Made by a program: the position numbers and the translations under genes. From NCBI RefSeq assembly GCF_010726085.1, contig NZ_AP022560.1, forward strand, positions 5,270,001-5,334,000: DNA of 64,000 nucleotides, in the 5' to 3' direction. Positions 9,242 through 17,280 of this stretch are shown here, piece by piece (the stretch's first letter is position 1; each line of letters opens with the position of its first letter). The notes under the pieces are model-generated. The model had not been told where the DNA came from and did no database searches. It worked only from the letters and a program-made list of their open reading frames with translations. Origin of the DNA: Mycolicibacterium moriokaense (GTDB lineage: Bacteria > Actinomycetota > Actinomycetes > Mycobacteriales > Mycobacteriaceae).

Positions 9242-9717
9242 GCGCGCCGGGCGGAGCCTGGACTCCGCACCACAAGGAGGGCCGCATCGCGCCGGTCATG
9301 GAGAAGGAGCACGACCGGCCGGCCAGCCTGGACCACCCCCGCGCCCCGCGGCGTCCGCGCGGTATCCCCTACTTCGAGAAGTACGCCTGGCTGTTCATGC
9401 GGTTCTCGGGCATCGCGCTGGTGTTCCTGGCGCTCGGCCACCTGTTCATCATGCTGGTCTGGGACGGCGGGGTGTATCGCATCGACTTCAACTACGTCGC
9501 ACAGCGCTGGGCCTCACCGTTCTGGCAGATCTGGGACATGGCCCTGCTGTGGCTGGCCATGATTCACGGCGCCAACGGCATGCGGACGATCATCGGCGAC
9601 TACGCCCGTAAGAACGTCACGAAGTTCTATCTGAACTCGCTGTTGTTGCTGGCGACCGGCTTCACTCTCGTGTTGGGCAGCTACGTGCTGGTCACCTTCG
9701 ACGCGAGCATCTCGTAG
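9238..9717 (+). CDS. sdhD: Succinate dehydrogenase membrane anchor subunit (SdhD)
   Basis: 159-aa anchor subunit starting with a GTG that overlaps the sdhC stop by 4 bases (GTGA), so translation is coupled. About 50 polar residues precede three hydrophobic helices: FMRFSGIALVFLALGHLFIM, the one containing MIHGANGMRTIIGDYAR (haem/quinone-site type motif), and LLLLATGFTLVLGSYVLV. Second gene of sdhCDAB. Confidence 0.92.
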   Translation: MSAPGGAWTPHHKEGRIAPVMEKEHDRPASLDHPRAPRRPRGIPYFEKYAWLFMRFSGIALVFLALGHLFIMLVWDGGVYRIDFNYVAQRWASPFWQIWDMALLWLAMIHGANGMRTIIGDYARKNVTKFYLNSLLLLATGFTLVLGSYVLVTFDASIS

Positions 9718-9730
9718 GGGGCGAGAGCAC

Positions 9731-11485
9731 ATGATTGTTGAACATCGTTACGACGTAGTGATCGTCGGCGCAGGCGGCGCAGGTATGCGGGCCGCCGTCG
9801 AGGCCGGACCCCGGGCGCGCACAGCGGTGCTGACCAAGCTGTACCCGACCCGCAGTCACACCGGCGCGGCGCAGGGCGGCATGTGCGCGGCACTGGCCAA
9901 TGTCGAAGAGGACAACTGGGAGTGGCACACCTTCGACACCGTCAAGGGCGGCGACTACCTCGCCGACCAGGACGCCGTCGAGATCATGTGCAAGGAAGCC
10001 ATCGACGCTGTGCTGGACCTCGAGAAGATGGGCATGCCGTTCAACCGCACGCCGGAGGGACGCATCGACCAGCGCCGGTTCGGGGGACACACGCGCGATC
10101 ACGGCAAGGCGCCCGTGCGCCGGGCGTGCTACGCCGCCGATCGCACCGGCCACATGATCCTGCAGACGCTGTATCAAAACTGCGTCAAGCACGACGTCCA
10201 GTTCTTCAACGAGTTCTACGCGCTCGACATCGCGATCACCGAGACGCAATCCGGTCCCGTCGCCACCGGCGTCATCGCCTACGAGCTCGCGACCGGCGAC
10301 ATCCACGTCTTCCATGCCAAGGCGATCGTGTTCGCCACCGGCGGGTCGGGCCGGATGTACAAGACCACGTCCAATGCGCACACCCTGACCGGCGACGGCC
10401 TGGGCATCGTGTTCCGCAAGGGACTTCCGTTGGAGGACATGGAGTTTCACCAGTTCCATCCGACGGGTCTGGCGGGGCTGGGCATCCTCATCTCGGAAGC
10501 GGTGCGCGGTGAGGGCGGCCGGCTGCTCAACGCGGACGGCGAGCGGTTCATGGAGCGCTACGCGCCGACGATCGTCGACCTGGCGCCGCGTGACATCGTC
10601 GCCCGGTCCATGGTGCTCGAGGTGCTCGAGGGCCGCGGCGCCGGTCCCAACAAGGACTACGTCTACATCGACGTGCGTCACCTTGGCGAGGACGTGCTCG
10701 AGGCCAAGCTGCCCGACATCACCGAGTTCGCCCGCACCTACCTGGGCGTCGACCCGGTCAAGGAGCTGGTGCCGGTCTATCCGACGTGCCATTACCTGAT
10801 GGGCGGCATCCCCACGACGGTGAGCGGACAGGTGTTACGCGACAACGTCACTCCGCTGCCCGGCCTGTACGCCGCGGGCGAGTGCGCATGTGTGTCGGTG
10901 CACGGCGCGAACCGGTTGGGCACCAACTCGCTGCTGGACATCAACGTGTTCGGACGGCGTGCGGGCATCGCGGCGGCCAACTACGCGCTGGGCCACGACC
11001 ACGTCGACCTGCCGCCGGATCCCGCGGGCATGGTGGTCGGCTGGGTCGGCGACATCCTGTCCGAGCACGGCAACGAGCGGGTCGCCGACATCCGCAGCGC
11101 GCTACAGCAGTCGATGGACAATAACGCCGCGGTGTTCCGCACCGAGGAGACGCTGAAGCAGGCCCTGACCGACATTCATGCACTGAAGGAGCGCTACTCG
11201 CGAATCACGGTGCACGACAAGGGTAAGCGCTACAACAGCGATCTGCTGGAGGCGATCGAGCTGGGCTTCCTGCTCGAGCTGGCGGAGGTGACGGTCGTCG
11301 GGGCATTGAACCGCAAGGAGTCCCGCGGCGGACACGCCCGCGAGGACTACCCGAACCGGGACGACACCAATTACATGCGTCACACCATGGCCTACAAGGA
11401 GGGCAAGGAACTGCTCTCCGATATCCGGCTGGACTACAAGCCGGTGGTGCAGACGCGGTATGAGCCGATGGAACGGAAGTACTGA
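9731..11485 (+). CDS. sdhA: Succinate dehydrogenase flavoprotein subunit (SdhA)
   Basis: 584-aa catalytic subunit. FAD dinucleotide-binding GAGGAG is at 13-18, and His43 in SHTGAAQGG is the expected covalent FAD attachment site. Substrate-site motifs HQFHPTG and GANRLGTNSLLD are present, as is the C-terminal Arg/His cap domain. It faces the cytoplasm bound to SdhB. It starts 13 bases after sdhD and ends 2 bases before sdhB. Orthologue of Rv3318. Confidence 0.97.
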   Translation: MIVEHRYDVVIVGAGGAGMRAAVEAGPRARTAVLTKLYPTRSHTGAAQGGMCAALANVEEDNWEWHTFDTVKGGDYLADQDAVEIMCKEAIDAVLDLEKMGMPFNRTPEGRIDQRRFGGHTRDHGKAPVRRACYAADRTGHMILQTLYQNCVKHDVQFFNEFYALDIAITETQSGPVATGVIAYELATGDIHVFHAKAIVFATGGSGRMYKTTSNAHTLTGDGLGIVFRKGLPLEDMEFHQFHPTGLAGLGILISEAVRGEGGRLLNADGERFMERYAPTIVDLAPRDIVARSMVLEVLEGRGAGPNKDYVYIDVRHLGEDVLEAKLPDITEFARTYLGVDPVKELVPVYPTCHYLMGGIPTTVSGQVLRDNVTPLPGLYAAGECACVSVHGANRLGTNSLLDINVFGRRAGIAAANYALGHDHVDLPPDPAGMVVGWVGDILSEHGNERVADIRSALQQSMDNNAAVFRTEETLKQALTDIHALKERYSRITVHDKGKRYNSDLLEAIELGFLLELAEVTVVGALNRKESRGGHAREDYPNRDDTNYMRHTMAYKEGKELLSDIRLDYKPVVQTRYEPMERKY

Positions 11486-11487
11486 CA

Positions 11488-12267
11488 ATGACGATCGCTC
11501 CCGAGGTTTCGACGAAGGACCCTGAACTGCCACCGGTGCCCGAGGGTGCGGTGATGGTGACGTTGAAGATCGCCCGATTCAACCCGGAGGATCCGGACTC
11601 GCAGGGCTGGCAGAGCTTCCAAGTGCCGTGCCTGCCGACGGACCGGCTGCTCAACCTTTTGCATTACGTGAAGTGGTATCTGGACGGCACGCTGACGTTC
11701 CGGCGCTCATGCGCACACGGCGTGTGCGGCTCCGACGCCATGCGCATCAATGGTGTCAACCGCCTGGCGTGCAAGGTGTTGATGCGCGACCTGCTGCCCA
11801 AGAAGCCCGGCAAGCAGCTGACCATCACCATCGAACCGATCCGCGGCCTGCCCGTGGAGAAGGACCTCGTGGTGAACATGGAGCCGTTCTTCGACGCCTA
11901 CCGTGCGATCAAGCCGTACCTGATGACCTCGGGCAACGAGCCGACGCGCGAACGCATCCAGAGCCAGACCGACCGCGCCCGCTACGACGACACCACCAAG
12001 TGCATCCTGTGCGCCTGCTGCACCACGAGCTGCCCGGTGTACTGGAGCGAGGGCAGCTACTTCGGTCCCGCGGCGATCGTCAACGCGCACCGGTTCATCT
12101 TCGACAGCCGCGACGAGGGCGCCGCCGAACGCCTGGACATCCTCAACGAGGTCGACGGGGTGTGGCGCTGCCGCACGACGTTCAACTGCACCGAGTCGTG
12201 CCCGCGCGGCATCCAGGTGACGCAGGCGATCCAGGAGGTCAAGCGCGCACTGATGTTCGCGCGTTAG
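11488..12267 (+). CDS. sdhB: Succinate dehydrogenase iron-sulfur subunit (SdhB)
   Basis: 259-aa electron-transfer subunit. The [2Fe-2S] cysteines include C75, C80 and C95. A ferredoxin-type cluster has C172, C175, C178 and C182 (CILCACC...SCP). The second set is in FNCTESCPRGI. Last gene of sdhCDAB. Its final codons and stop (GCGCGTTAG) belong to a 61-bp repeat that recurs 3.3 kb downstream, and a nested hairpin right after the stop could terminate the operon. Confidence 0.97.
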   Translation: MTIAPEVSTKDPELPPVPEGAVMVTLKIARFNPEDPDSQGWQSFQVPCLPTDRLLNLLHYVKWYLDGTLTFRRSCAHGVCGSDAMRINGVNRLACKVLMRDLLPKKPGKQLTITIEPIRGLPVEKDLVVNMEPFFDAYRAIKPYLMTSGNEPTRERIQSQTDRARYDDTTKCILCACCTTSCPVYWSEGSYFGPAAIVNAHRFIFDSRDEGAAERLDILNEVDGVWRCRTTFNCTESCPRGIQVTQAIQEVKRALMFAR

Positions 12268-12319
12268 AGCGATTTCGGCGTGCTGGGTCACGCTCAGCGA
12301 GAGTGAACACGCCGAAATC
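12259..12319. repeat. 61-bp nested palindromic repeat, copy 1
   Basis: 58 of 61 bases match copy 2 at 15561-15621, in direct orientation. The outer stem GATTTCGGCGTG (12271-12282) pairs perfectly with 12308-12319, and an inner stem TCACGCTC/GAGAGTGA has one mismatch. It includes the end of sdhB and the stop codon of the convergent cyclase-like gene, so it may also act as a two-way terminator. Confidence 0.85.
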
Positions 12320-15300
12320 ACACTTTTTGGCGCATTACGTCGGCGATTTTCACGTGTCCCGGGAAGTCGAGCGAGACCGCCGTCGCGCGATAGCGGTCGA
12401 CGAGGTCGCGGTAACCGGCGTCGTCGCCGCGGGCCTTGGCCATCCTGGCGCGCATCCGCAGCAGCTGAATGTCGTTGATAACGAAGCCCGGATCGGTGGG
12501 TACGGCGGCCAAACGCTCGATATGCGCGCCCGCTTCCCTGATGTCGTCAGCACTGCCGCGCGCCAGCAGCGACTCCACGAGGACGGCGGTAGCTTCAGCT
12601 CGCACGGTCTTCTCTTCGCTCGCGACGAGGGTGTCGAGGATAGACCTCGCGTCTTCGATTGCACGGTCGAGATCGCCTGATTCGGCTGCGATTTCGGCGA
12701 TTCGAATCCTCGCCAGCATGGCAGGCGCGAAGATCGACCACTCCTCGTACAGATCGCGCGCCCGTTGCAGAGTCTGCAGTCCGAGGCTGCGCTCCGCCTC
12801 GGAAGTGCTGTAACTCAACGCCATACCGTAGGCCTGACATGCGGTGGCGAGGGCGAGGTTGTCGCCGATCTCTTCACCCTTCCGCACCGCTTCCGCGGTT
12901 TCGGCGATGACCCGGTCGTCGGGCACGACAGCCTTCATATGTATGCCGAACCCGTATCCGATGCCGATCAAGAACACCAGAGCTGCACCGCCAGGATGAT
13001 ATTGGCGCTCAAGTCCGATACTTCGCCGAGAACTCCGCTGCCAAGCCTGGGAATCGCCCAGGACGCGATCGGCGACTGCCCCCCAGATCAGACAGATCGC
13101 CAGCGCAAAGCCGATCTGCTCATCGCTCACGTCGTTTCCGTTGTAGCCCTCAAGCACACCCACCGAGAACTGCGCGATGCGGCGGGCTTCCTGCGCTTCG
13201 CCTGCGAGAATCTTCGCCATCACGGACGCCTGGGAATACCCGACCGCCCTCACCGCATCCTCGCACTTCTGAAGCAGCTCGAACTGCTCGGACGCGAGTG
13301 CGGACGCTTCCCGGTGGCGGTGCAAAAAGCTCAGCAATGCGATCTGGCCGTACATCCCTATCGCCAGCGAGCCGTGGTCTCCAGAACTCTCACACAGCGT
13401 CCTGAGTTCATCGAATCCGGTGTCGGCAAGGCCGCCGCCGACTCGCCAGGTCGACATGCAGAGCATCGTCTTCGGCGCGATACGTAACGCCGTGCGGTCG
13501 GGATCCACTGCCGGCAGCGCATCGGCCACCTTTGCCGCGCGCTCCCAACCCGCACGTGCTCCCCGGATGTCACGCTGCTCGGACCATTCGGCGGCGCGCA
13601 TATGCCAGCCGTACGCCTCGCGTAGGTCTCCGGCCTCCTCGAGGTGTTCGGCGATCAGCGCCGCGTCCTCGTCCGCCGGCCCGCGTGCTTCGATGGCGGA
13701 AGCCAGGCGCCGATGCCATTCGGCGCGTTCGGATTTCAATTGCGATTCCAGCGCCACCGTGCGGATCAGCGGATTGCGGAAGACGAATTCGGGCCGGCGG
13801 CCGAACCGGACCTGCTCGATGAGTTGCGCCTCGAGCAGATCGTCCACCACGGCTTCTACCCCGAGCGCGCTCAACAGGTCGACGCCGAACCGGGAGCCGA
13901 TTACCGCCGCGGCGCAAAGCGTGCGCTTTGCGTTCGGGTTGAGCCGGTCGATACGTGCGGCGATCGTCGTCTGCAGGGACGCAGGCACACTCACCTCAGC
14001 GTGGTCCGCTTCGGATCGGTACTGACCCGGCTCGCCCTTCAGCACCCCACGCTCGGCGAGCTCACGCACGATCTCCTCGACGAAGAACGGATTGCCTGCC
14101 GCCCGTTGGCAAATGGCGTCTCGCAGCCCGGCGACCGAGTCAGCTGAGCCGATCAGCCCGTCGACGAGCGCACGGCTCTCGGCATCACGAAGCGGCGCCA
14201 GCGCAATGGTGTGGCCGCTTCGCACGCGACTCAGAGCACCTTCGTACTCCGGGCGATACGTGATCACCACCAGCAGGTGCGTCTGGGGGACCACCGTCAG
14301 AAAGTCGGCCAGCAGCGACTCGCTGACCTCGTCGATCCAATGTGCGTCCTCCAAGACATAGACGGCGGGAGTCTTGCGAGCGAGGGAGAACGTGTTGACC
14401 AGAGCAGTCAGCCGTCGCCGACGGGCGTCCGGAGTGATCGTCGCCGACGCCGCGTTCGGCTCGCCGACGCCTAACAGGTCTTCGAACAACAACACGTCCT
14501 CGGCATCGGCATCGGGGAAGCCGGCGCGAACTCGCGTGCGAGCCGTCACGGAGTCGAGGCGTTCCACACCGGTCGCCGCGCGCAGGAACGCCGTCAGCAC
14601 GTGGAACGGCACCTGCTTGGTATGCGATTCGCAGAACGCCCGCACCACCTCGACGCCGTGTCGATCAGCCATCGAGGCCACTTCACGAACGAGCCGACTC
14701 TTGCCGATTCCCGGCGGCCCGACCAACCCGACCACGGTGCCGTGGCCGTCGATCGCGCTTTCGAGCAGGCCCTCGATCGCGGCGAGCTCCCACCGTCGAC
14801 CCACCAAGGGTGATTCGTCACGGCGCTCTGCATGGTGCACCTTCCCGATGCTGATCAGCCGCCGCGCCACCACCGGCTCATCTGTTCCTTTGATCCGGAC
14901 CTGCTCGGGCTCACCGAGGACGGCCGCATCGTCGACCAGTCGGGCCGTCGACGCGCTGAGCATCACCGCGCCCGGCGGAGCGACCGCCTCCATGCGTTGC
15001 GCTATCCCGACCTGCTCGCCGATCGCGGTGTAACCGAATGCGCCAGAGCCCATTTCGCCGGTGATGACCCGACCGGAGTTCAGCCCGACGCGCAGCCGAA
15101 GCTCAACCCCGTCGCGTTCGGCGACCTCAGCTGCCAGGCGTTGGGCCTCCTCCTGCACACCCAGAGCCGCCAGACAGGCGCTCGCGGCGTGATCCTCCAG
15201 GGCCACCGGCGCGCCGAACACCGCCATCAGCCCGTCGCCGGTGAACTTGTCCACCGTGCCGTCGTACCGCCGGATCACGGCGGCGCAGCGTTCGACGAGG

Positions 15301-15506
15301 TCGTTCATGATCTCCCGCAGCCGCTCCACGTCGACCGCCGCTGCGATGTCCATGGACCGCACTACGTCTGCGAACAGCACCGTCACATGCTTGTACTCGG
15401 CGGATCGGGCTGACTGCTCAACGGGGGCACCGCACTCGCTGCAGAACTTCGCGGTCGCCGGCAGAGGAGCCTGACAACTTGCACAGCGGAGGTCAGGCGC
15501 GGTCAC
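12318..15506 (-). CDS. Class III nucleotidyl cyclase-like / AAA ATPase / TPR multidomain regulator
   Basis: 1062 aa. A zinc ribbon (C8, C11, C22, C25) comes first. A class III cyclase domain spans about 40-190, with metal Asp47 and Asp91 and the adenine-specifying type Lys87. A P-loop ATPase follows (Walker A GPPGIGKS at 263-270), then a long helical TPR-like C-terminus. The usual transition-state Asn is Gly167 (YTAIGEQVGIAQRM) while Arg171 is kept, so catalysis may be weak or absent. Same architecture as mycobacterial cyclase/ATPase regulators such as Rv1358/Rv0891c relatives, but with no LuxR helix-turn-helix seen. I chose the GTG at 15506 with GGAGGAGG upstream; a longer start would lie in the repeat. 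Confidence 0.85.
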   Translation of the reverse strand: MTAPDLRCASCQAPLPATAKFCSECGAPVEQSARSAEYKHVTVLFADVVRSMDIAAAVDVERLREIMNDLVERCAAVIRRYDGTVDKFTGDGLMAVFGAPVALEDHAASACLAALGVQEEAQRLAAEVAERDGVELRLRVGLNSGRVITGEMGSGAFGYTAIGEQVGIAQRMEAVAPPGAVMLSASTARLVDDAAVLGEPEQVRIKGTDEPVVARRLISIGKVHHAERRDESPLVGRRWELAAIEGLLESAIDGHGTVVGLVGPPGIGKSRLVREVASMADRHGVEVVRAFCESHTKQVPFHVLTAFLRAATGVERLDSVTARTRVRAGFPDADAEDVLLFEDLLGVGEPNAASATITPDARRRRLTALVNTFSLARKTPAVYVLEDAHWIDEVSESLLADFLTVVPQTHLLVVITYRPEYEGALSRVRSGHTIALAPLRDAESRALVDGLIGSADSVAGLRDAICQRAAGNPFFVEEIVRELAERGVLKGEPGQYRSEADHAEVSVPASLQTTIAARIDRLNPNAKRTLCAAAVIGSRFGVDLLSALGVEAVVDDLLEAQLIEQVRFGRRPEFVFRNPLIRTVALESQLKSERAEWHRRLASAIEARGPADEDAALIAEHLEEAGDLREAYGWHMRAAEWSEQRDIRGARAGWERAAKVADALPAVDPDRTALRIAPKTMLCMSTWRVGGGLADTGFDELRTLCESSGDHGSLAIGMYGQIALLSFLHRHREASALASEQFELLQKCEDAVRAVGYSQASVMAKILAGEAQEARRIAQFSVGVLEGYNGNDVSDEQIGFALAICLIWGAVADRVLGDSQAWQRSSRRSIGLERQYHPGGAALVFLIGIGYGFGIHMKAVVPDDRVIAETAEAVRKGEEIGDNLALATACQAYGMALSYSTSEAERSLGLQTLQRARDLYEEWSIFAPAMLARIRIAEIAAESGDLDRAIEDARSILDTLVASEEKTVRAEATAVLVESLLARGSADDIREAGAHIERLAAVPTDPGFVINDIQLLRMRARMAKARGDDAGYRDLVDRYRATAVSLDFPGHVKIADVMRQKV

Positions 15507-15560
15507 CGTCCCGCCGGGACCTCCTCCATCGTTCACGTAAATATCGTGGCACCGGCACGC

Positions 15561-15621
15561 GCGCGTTAGAGCGATTTCGGCGTGCTGGGTCACGCTCAGC
15601 GAGACTTAACACGCCGAAGTC
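15561..15621. repeat. 61-bp nested palindromic repeat, copy 2
   Basis: Direct copy of 12259-12319 with three substitutions, 3302 bp away. It even carries the GCGCGTTAG that ends sdhB in copy 1. The outer stem GCGATTTCGGCGTG / CACGCCGAAGTCGC has one G-T mismatch. The two copies bracket exactly the cyclase-like gene. Confidence 0.85.
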
Positions 15622-15664
15622 GCAAAACCTGTCACACATCGGCGGGCTGTCGCGTCTAGGGGGT

Positions 15665-16282
15665 ATGACGCAAACACCACGCATTACGCCGGTCTCCCCC
15701 AAACAAGCCTCGCTGATGACGAAGCTCCTCTACCGGATGGCCAAGCGCAGGTTCGGCGAGGTGCCCGAACCGTTCGCCGTCGCCGCGCATCACCCCCGGC
15801 TGATGCTCGCCAACGTGGTCCATGAGGGCATGCTGGGGTCGGCGTCGAAGAAGATGCCGAAGAATGTGCTCGAGTTGGCGGTGTTCTGGACCGCGCGCAC
15901 GGTCGGATGCTCCTGGTGCGTCGACTTCGGGTCGATGCTGCAGCGTCTCGACGGCCTCGACGTCGACCGGCTCAAGCACATCGACGACTACACCACGTCA
16001 CCGCTCTTCACCGACGACGAACGCGCAGCCATCAACTACGCCGATGCCATGACCAAGGATCCGCACACCATCACCGACGAACAGGTTGAGGACCTCAAGC
16101 GCCGCTTCGGCGACGACGGGGTGATCGAGCTGACGTACCAGATCGGCGTGGAGAACATGCGGGCGCGGATGTACTCGGCGTTGGGCATCACCGAACAGGG
16201 CTTCAGCTCCGGCGACGCGTGCCGGGTGCCGTGGGCTTCAGAGACCTCGGACGACGCTGAGGGCGCAGCGGCGAAGCGGTGA
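15665..16282 (+). CDS. Carboxymuconolactone decarboxylase / AhpD-family protein
   Basis: 205 aa. The CxxC pair is Cys82-Ser-Trp-Cys85, followed by VDFGS, the redox/active-site pattern of AhpD-like proteins. AGGGGG lies just before the ATG at 15665. It is tail-to-tail with an ECF41 sigma factor gene and overlaps its 3' end by 80 bases. CMD-family genes are the usual partners and targets of ECF41 sigma factors, so this is probably its regulon member. The substrate is unknown. Confidence 0.85.
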   Translation: MTQTPRITPVSPKQASLMTKLLYRMAKRRFGEVPEPFAVAAHHPRLMLANVVHEGMLGSASKKMPKNVLELAVFWTARTVGCSWCVDFGSMLQRLDGLDVDRLKHIDDYTTSPLFTDDERAAINYADAMTKDPHTITDEQVEDLKRRFGDDGVIELTYQIGVENMRARMYSALGITEQGFSSGDACRVPWASETSDDAEGAAAKR

Positions 16283-17168
16283 ACTTGTCGGGGTTCGCGA
16301 TATCCCAGATCGCGCAGACCTTTCCGTCACGCACCGTCATCGCGGTGACACGCGGCATCACCTCGGGATAACCGTCGTTCGCCGGTGAGCCGACGAGGTA
16401 GCTGCCCAGCTGGCCGTTGATTTTCGCCAGCTGACTCGACGACAGGAAACCCGGCCCGTAGCGAGCAGCCAGCCCGAACAGGAACCGCGCCACCTTGTCC
16501 GGGCCTCGGATGACCCGCGCGGCGGTCGGCGCCTTGCGGTTCGAGTCACCGGTGAACGTCACCTCCGGATGCAGAAGTCGCACAACGGCTTCCATGTCGC
16601 CGGCGGCGAGGGCGAGCATCAGCGCGCCGGCCACCTCGTTGTGCATCTCGTCACTCACCGCCGGCGGCGCCGCCGCCACCGCCCGTCGAGCTCGCGACGC
16701 CAGCTGACGCGCGGCGGCCTCGCTGACCCCCAGCACTGGCGCGATCTCACTGAACGGCACGGCGAAACCGTCGTGCAGCACGAACGCCACCCGCTGGTCG
16801 GGGTTCAGCTTCTCCAGCACCACCATCGCGGCGAAGCGCGCGTCCTCCCCCGCGACCACCGCCGCCAGCGGGTCGTCGCCGTCAAGCGGTGTCACGACCG
16901 GTTCCGGCAGCCACTCGCCGTAATACGTTTCGCGGCGATGCGACGCGGAGCGCAGCCGGTCAAGCGCCAGCCTGCTGACCACCGTCGTCAGCCAGGCGCG
17001 CAGATCGGTGACCTCATCGGTGTTCGCGCGATCCCACCGCAACCAGGCGTCCTGGACGACGTCCTCCGCGTCGACGACAGTTCCCGTCAGCCGGTAGGCA
17101 ACCGAGAGCAGGTGCGGCCGCAACACCTCGAACTCGTCAACGCGCGTACTTCCCGGGGACCGGGGCAT
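16203..17168 (-). CDS. ECF41-type RNA polymerase sigma factor with SnoaL-like C-terminal domain
   Basis: 321 aa. Sigma region 2 covers about 10-75 (AEDVVQDAWLRW), the ECF41 linker signature WLPEP is at 86-90, and region 4 about 110-165 (FSEIAPVLGVSEAAARQLASRARR). A SnoaL/NTF2-like domain of about 110 residues then ends with NPDKF (about 292-296), the family C-terminal motif. The usual DGGGK loop reads GDSNRK here. In this family the fused domain replaces a separate anti-sigma factor. The ATG sits 6 nt from a TAGACT -10. SigJ/SigI-like in M. tuberculosis terms. Confidence 0.9.
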   Translation of the reverse strand: MPRSPGSTRVDEFEVLRPHLLSVAYRLTGTVVDAEDVVQDAWLRWDRANTDEVTDLRAWLTTVVSRLALDRLRSASHRRETYYGEWLPEPVVTPLDGDDPLAAVVAGEDARFAAMVVLEKLNPDQRVAFVLHDGFAVPFSEIAPVLGVSEAAARQLASRARRAVAAAPPAVSDEMHNEVAGALMLALAAGDMEAVVRLLHPEVTFTGDSNRKAPTAARVIRGPDKVARFLFGLAARYGPGFLSSSQLAKINGQLGSYLVGSPANDGYPEVMPRVTAMTVRDGKVCAIWDIANPDKFTASPLRPQRRPRSLKPTAPGTRRRS

Positions 17169-17174
17169 GAGCCC

Positions 17175-17180
17175 AGTCTA
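17175..17180 (-). promoter_or_regulatory. Candidate leaderless -10 of the ECF41 gene
   Basis: TAGACT on the minus strand, 6 nt before the ATG at 17168. It shares a 112-bp divergent region with the leaderless promoter of the permease gene. Confidence 0.5.
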
Positions 17181-17268
17181 GAGCCGTCGCACAGATGACT
17201 GATTTCGTTGCAGAACAACCCGGATGGCTCGATTCTCGCGATGAACCCACACGGAAACCACGGAACCG

Positions 17269-17274
17269 TATATT
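17269..17274 (+). promoter_or_regulatory. Candidate leaderless -10 of the APC permease gene
   Basis: TATATT followed by CCGCAC and the ATG at 17281. No Shine-Dalgarno is present. Confidence 0.55.
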
Positions 17275-17280
17275 CCGCAC

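Noticed and set aside
12765..13487. Plus-strand frames opposite the cyclase-like gene
   Set aside because: No start signals or domains. They lie within a continuous 1062-codon gene with recognisable zinc ribbon, cyclase and ATPase motifs.
15507..15593. Upstream extension of the cyclase-like gene to a GTG in the repeat
   Set aside because: The extra 29 residues are translated repeat DNA; a better GTG with GGAGGAGG starts at 15506.
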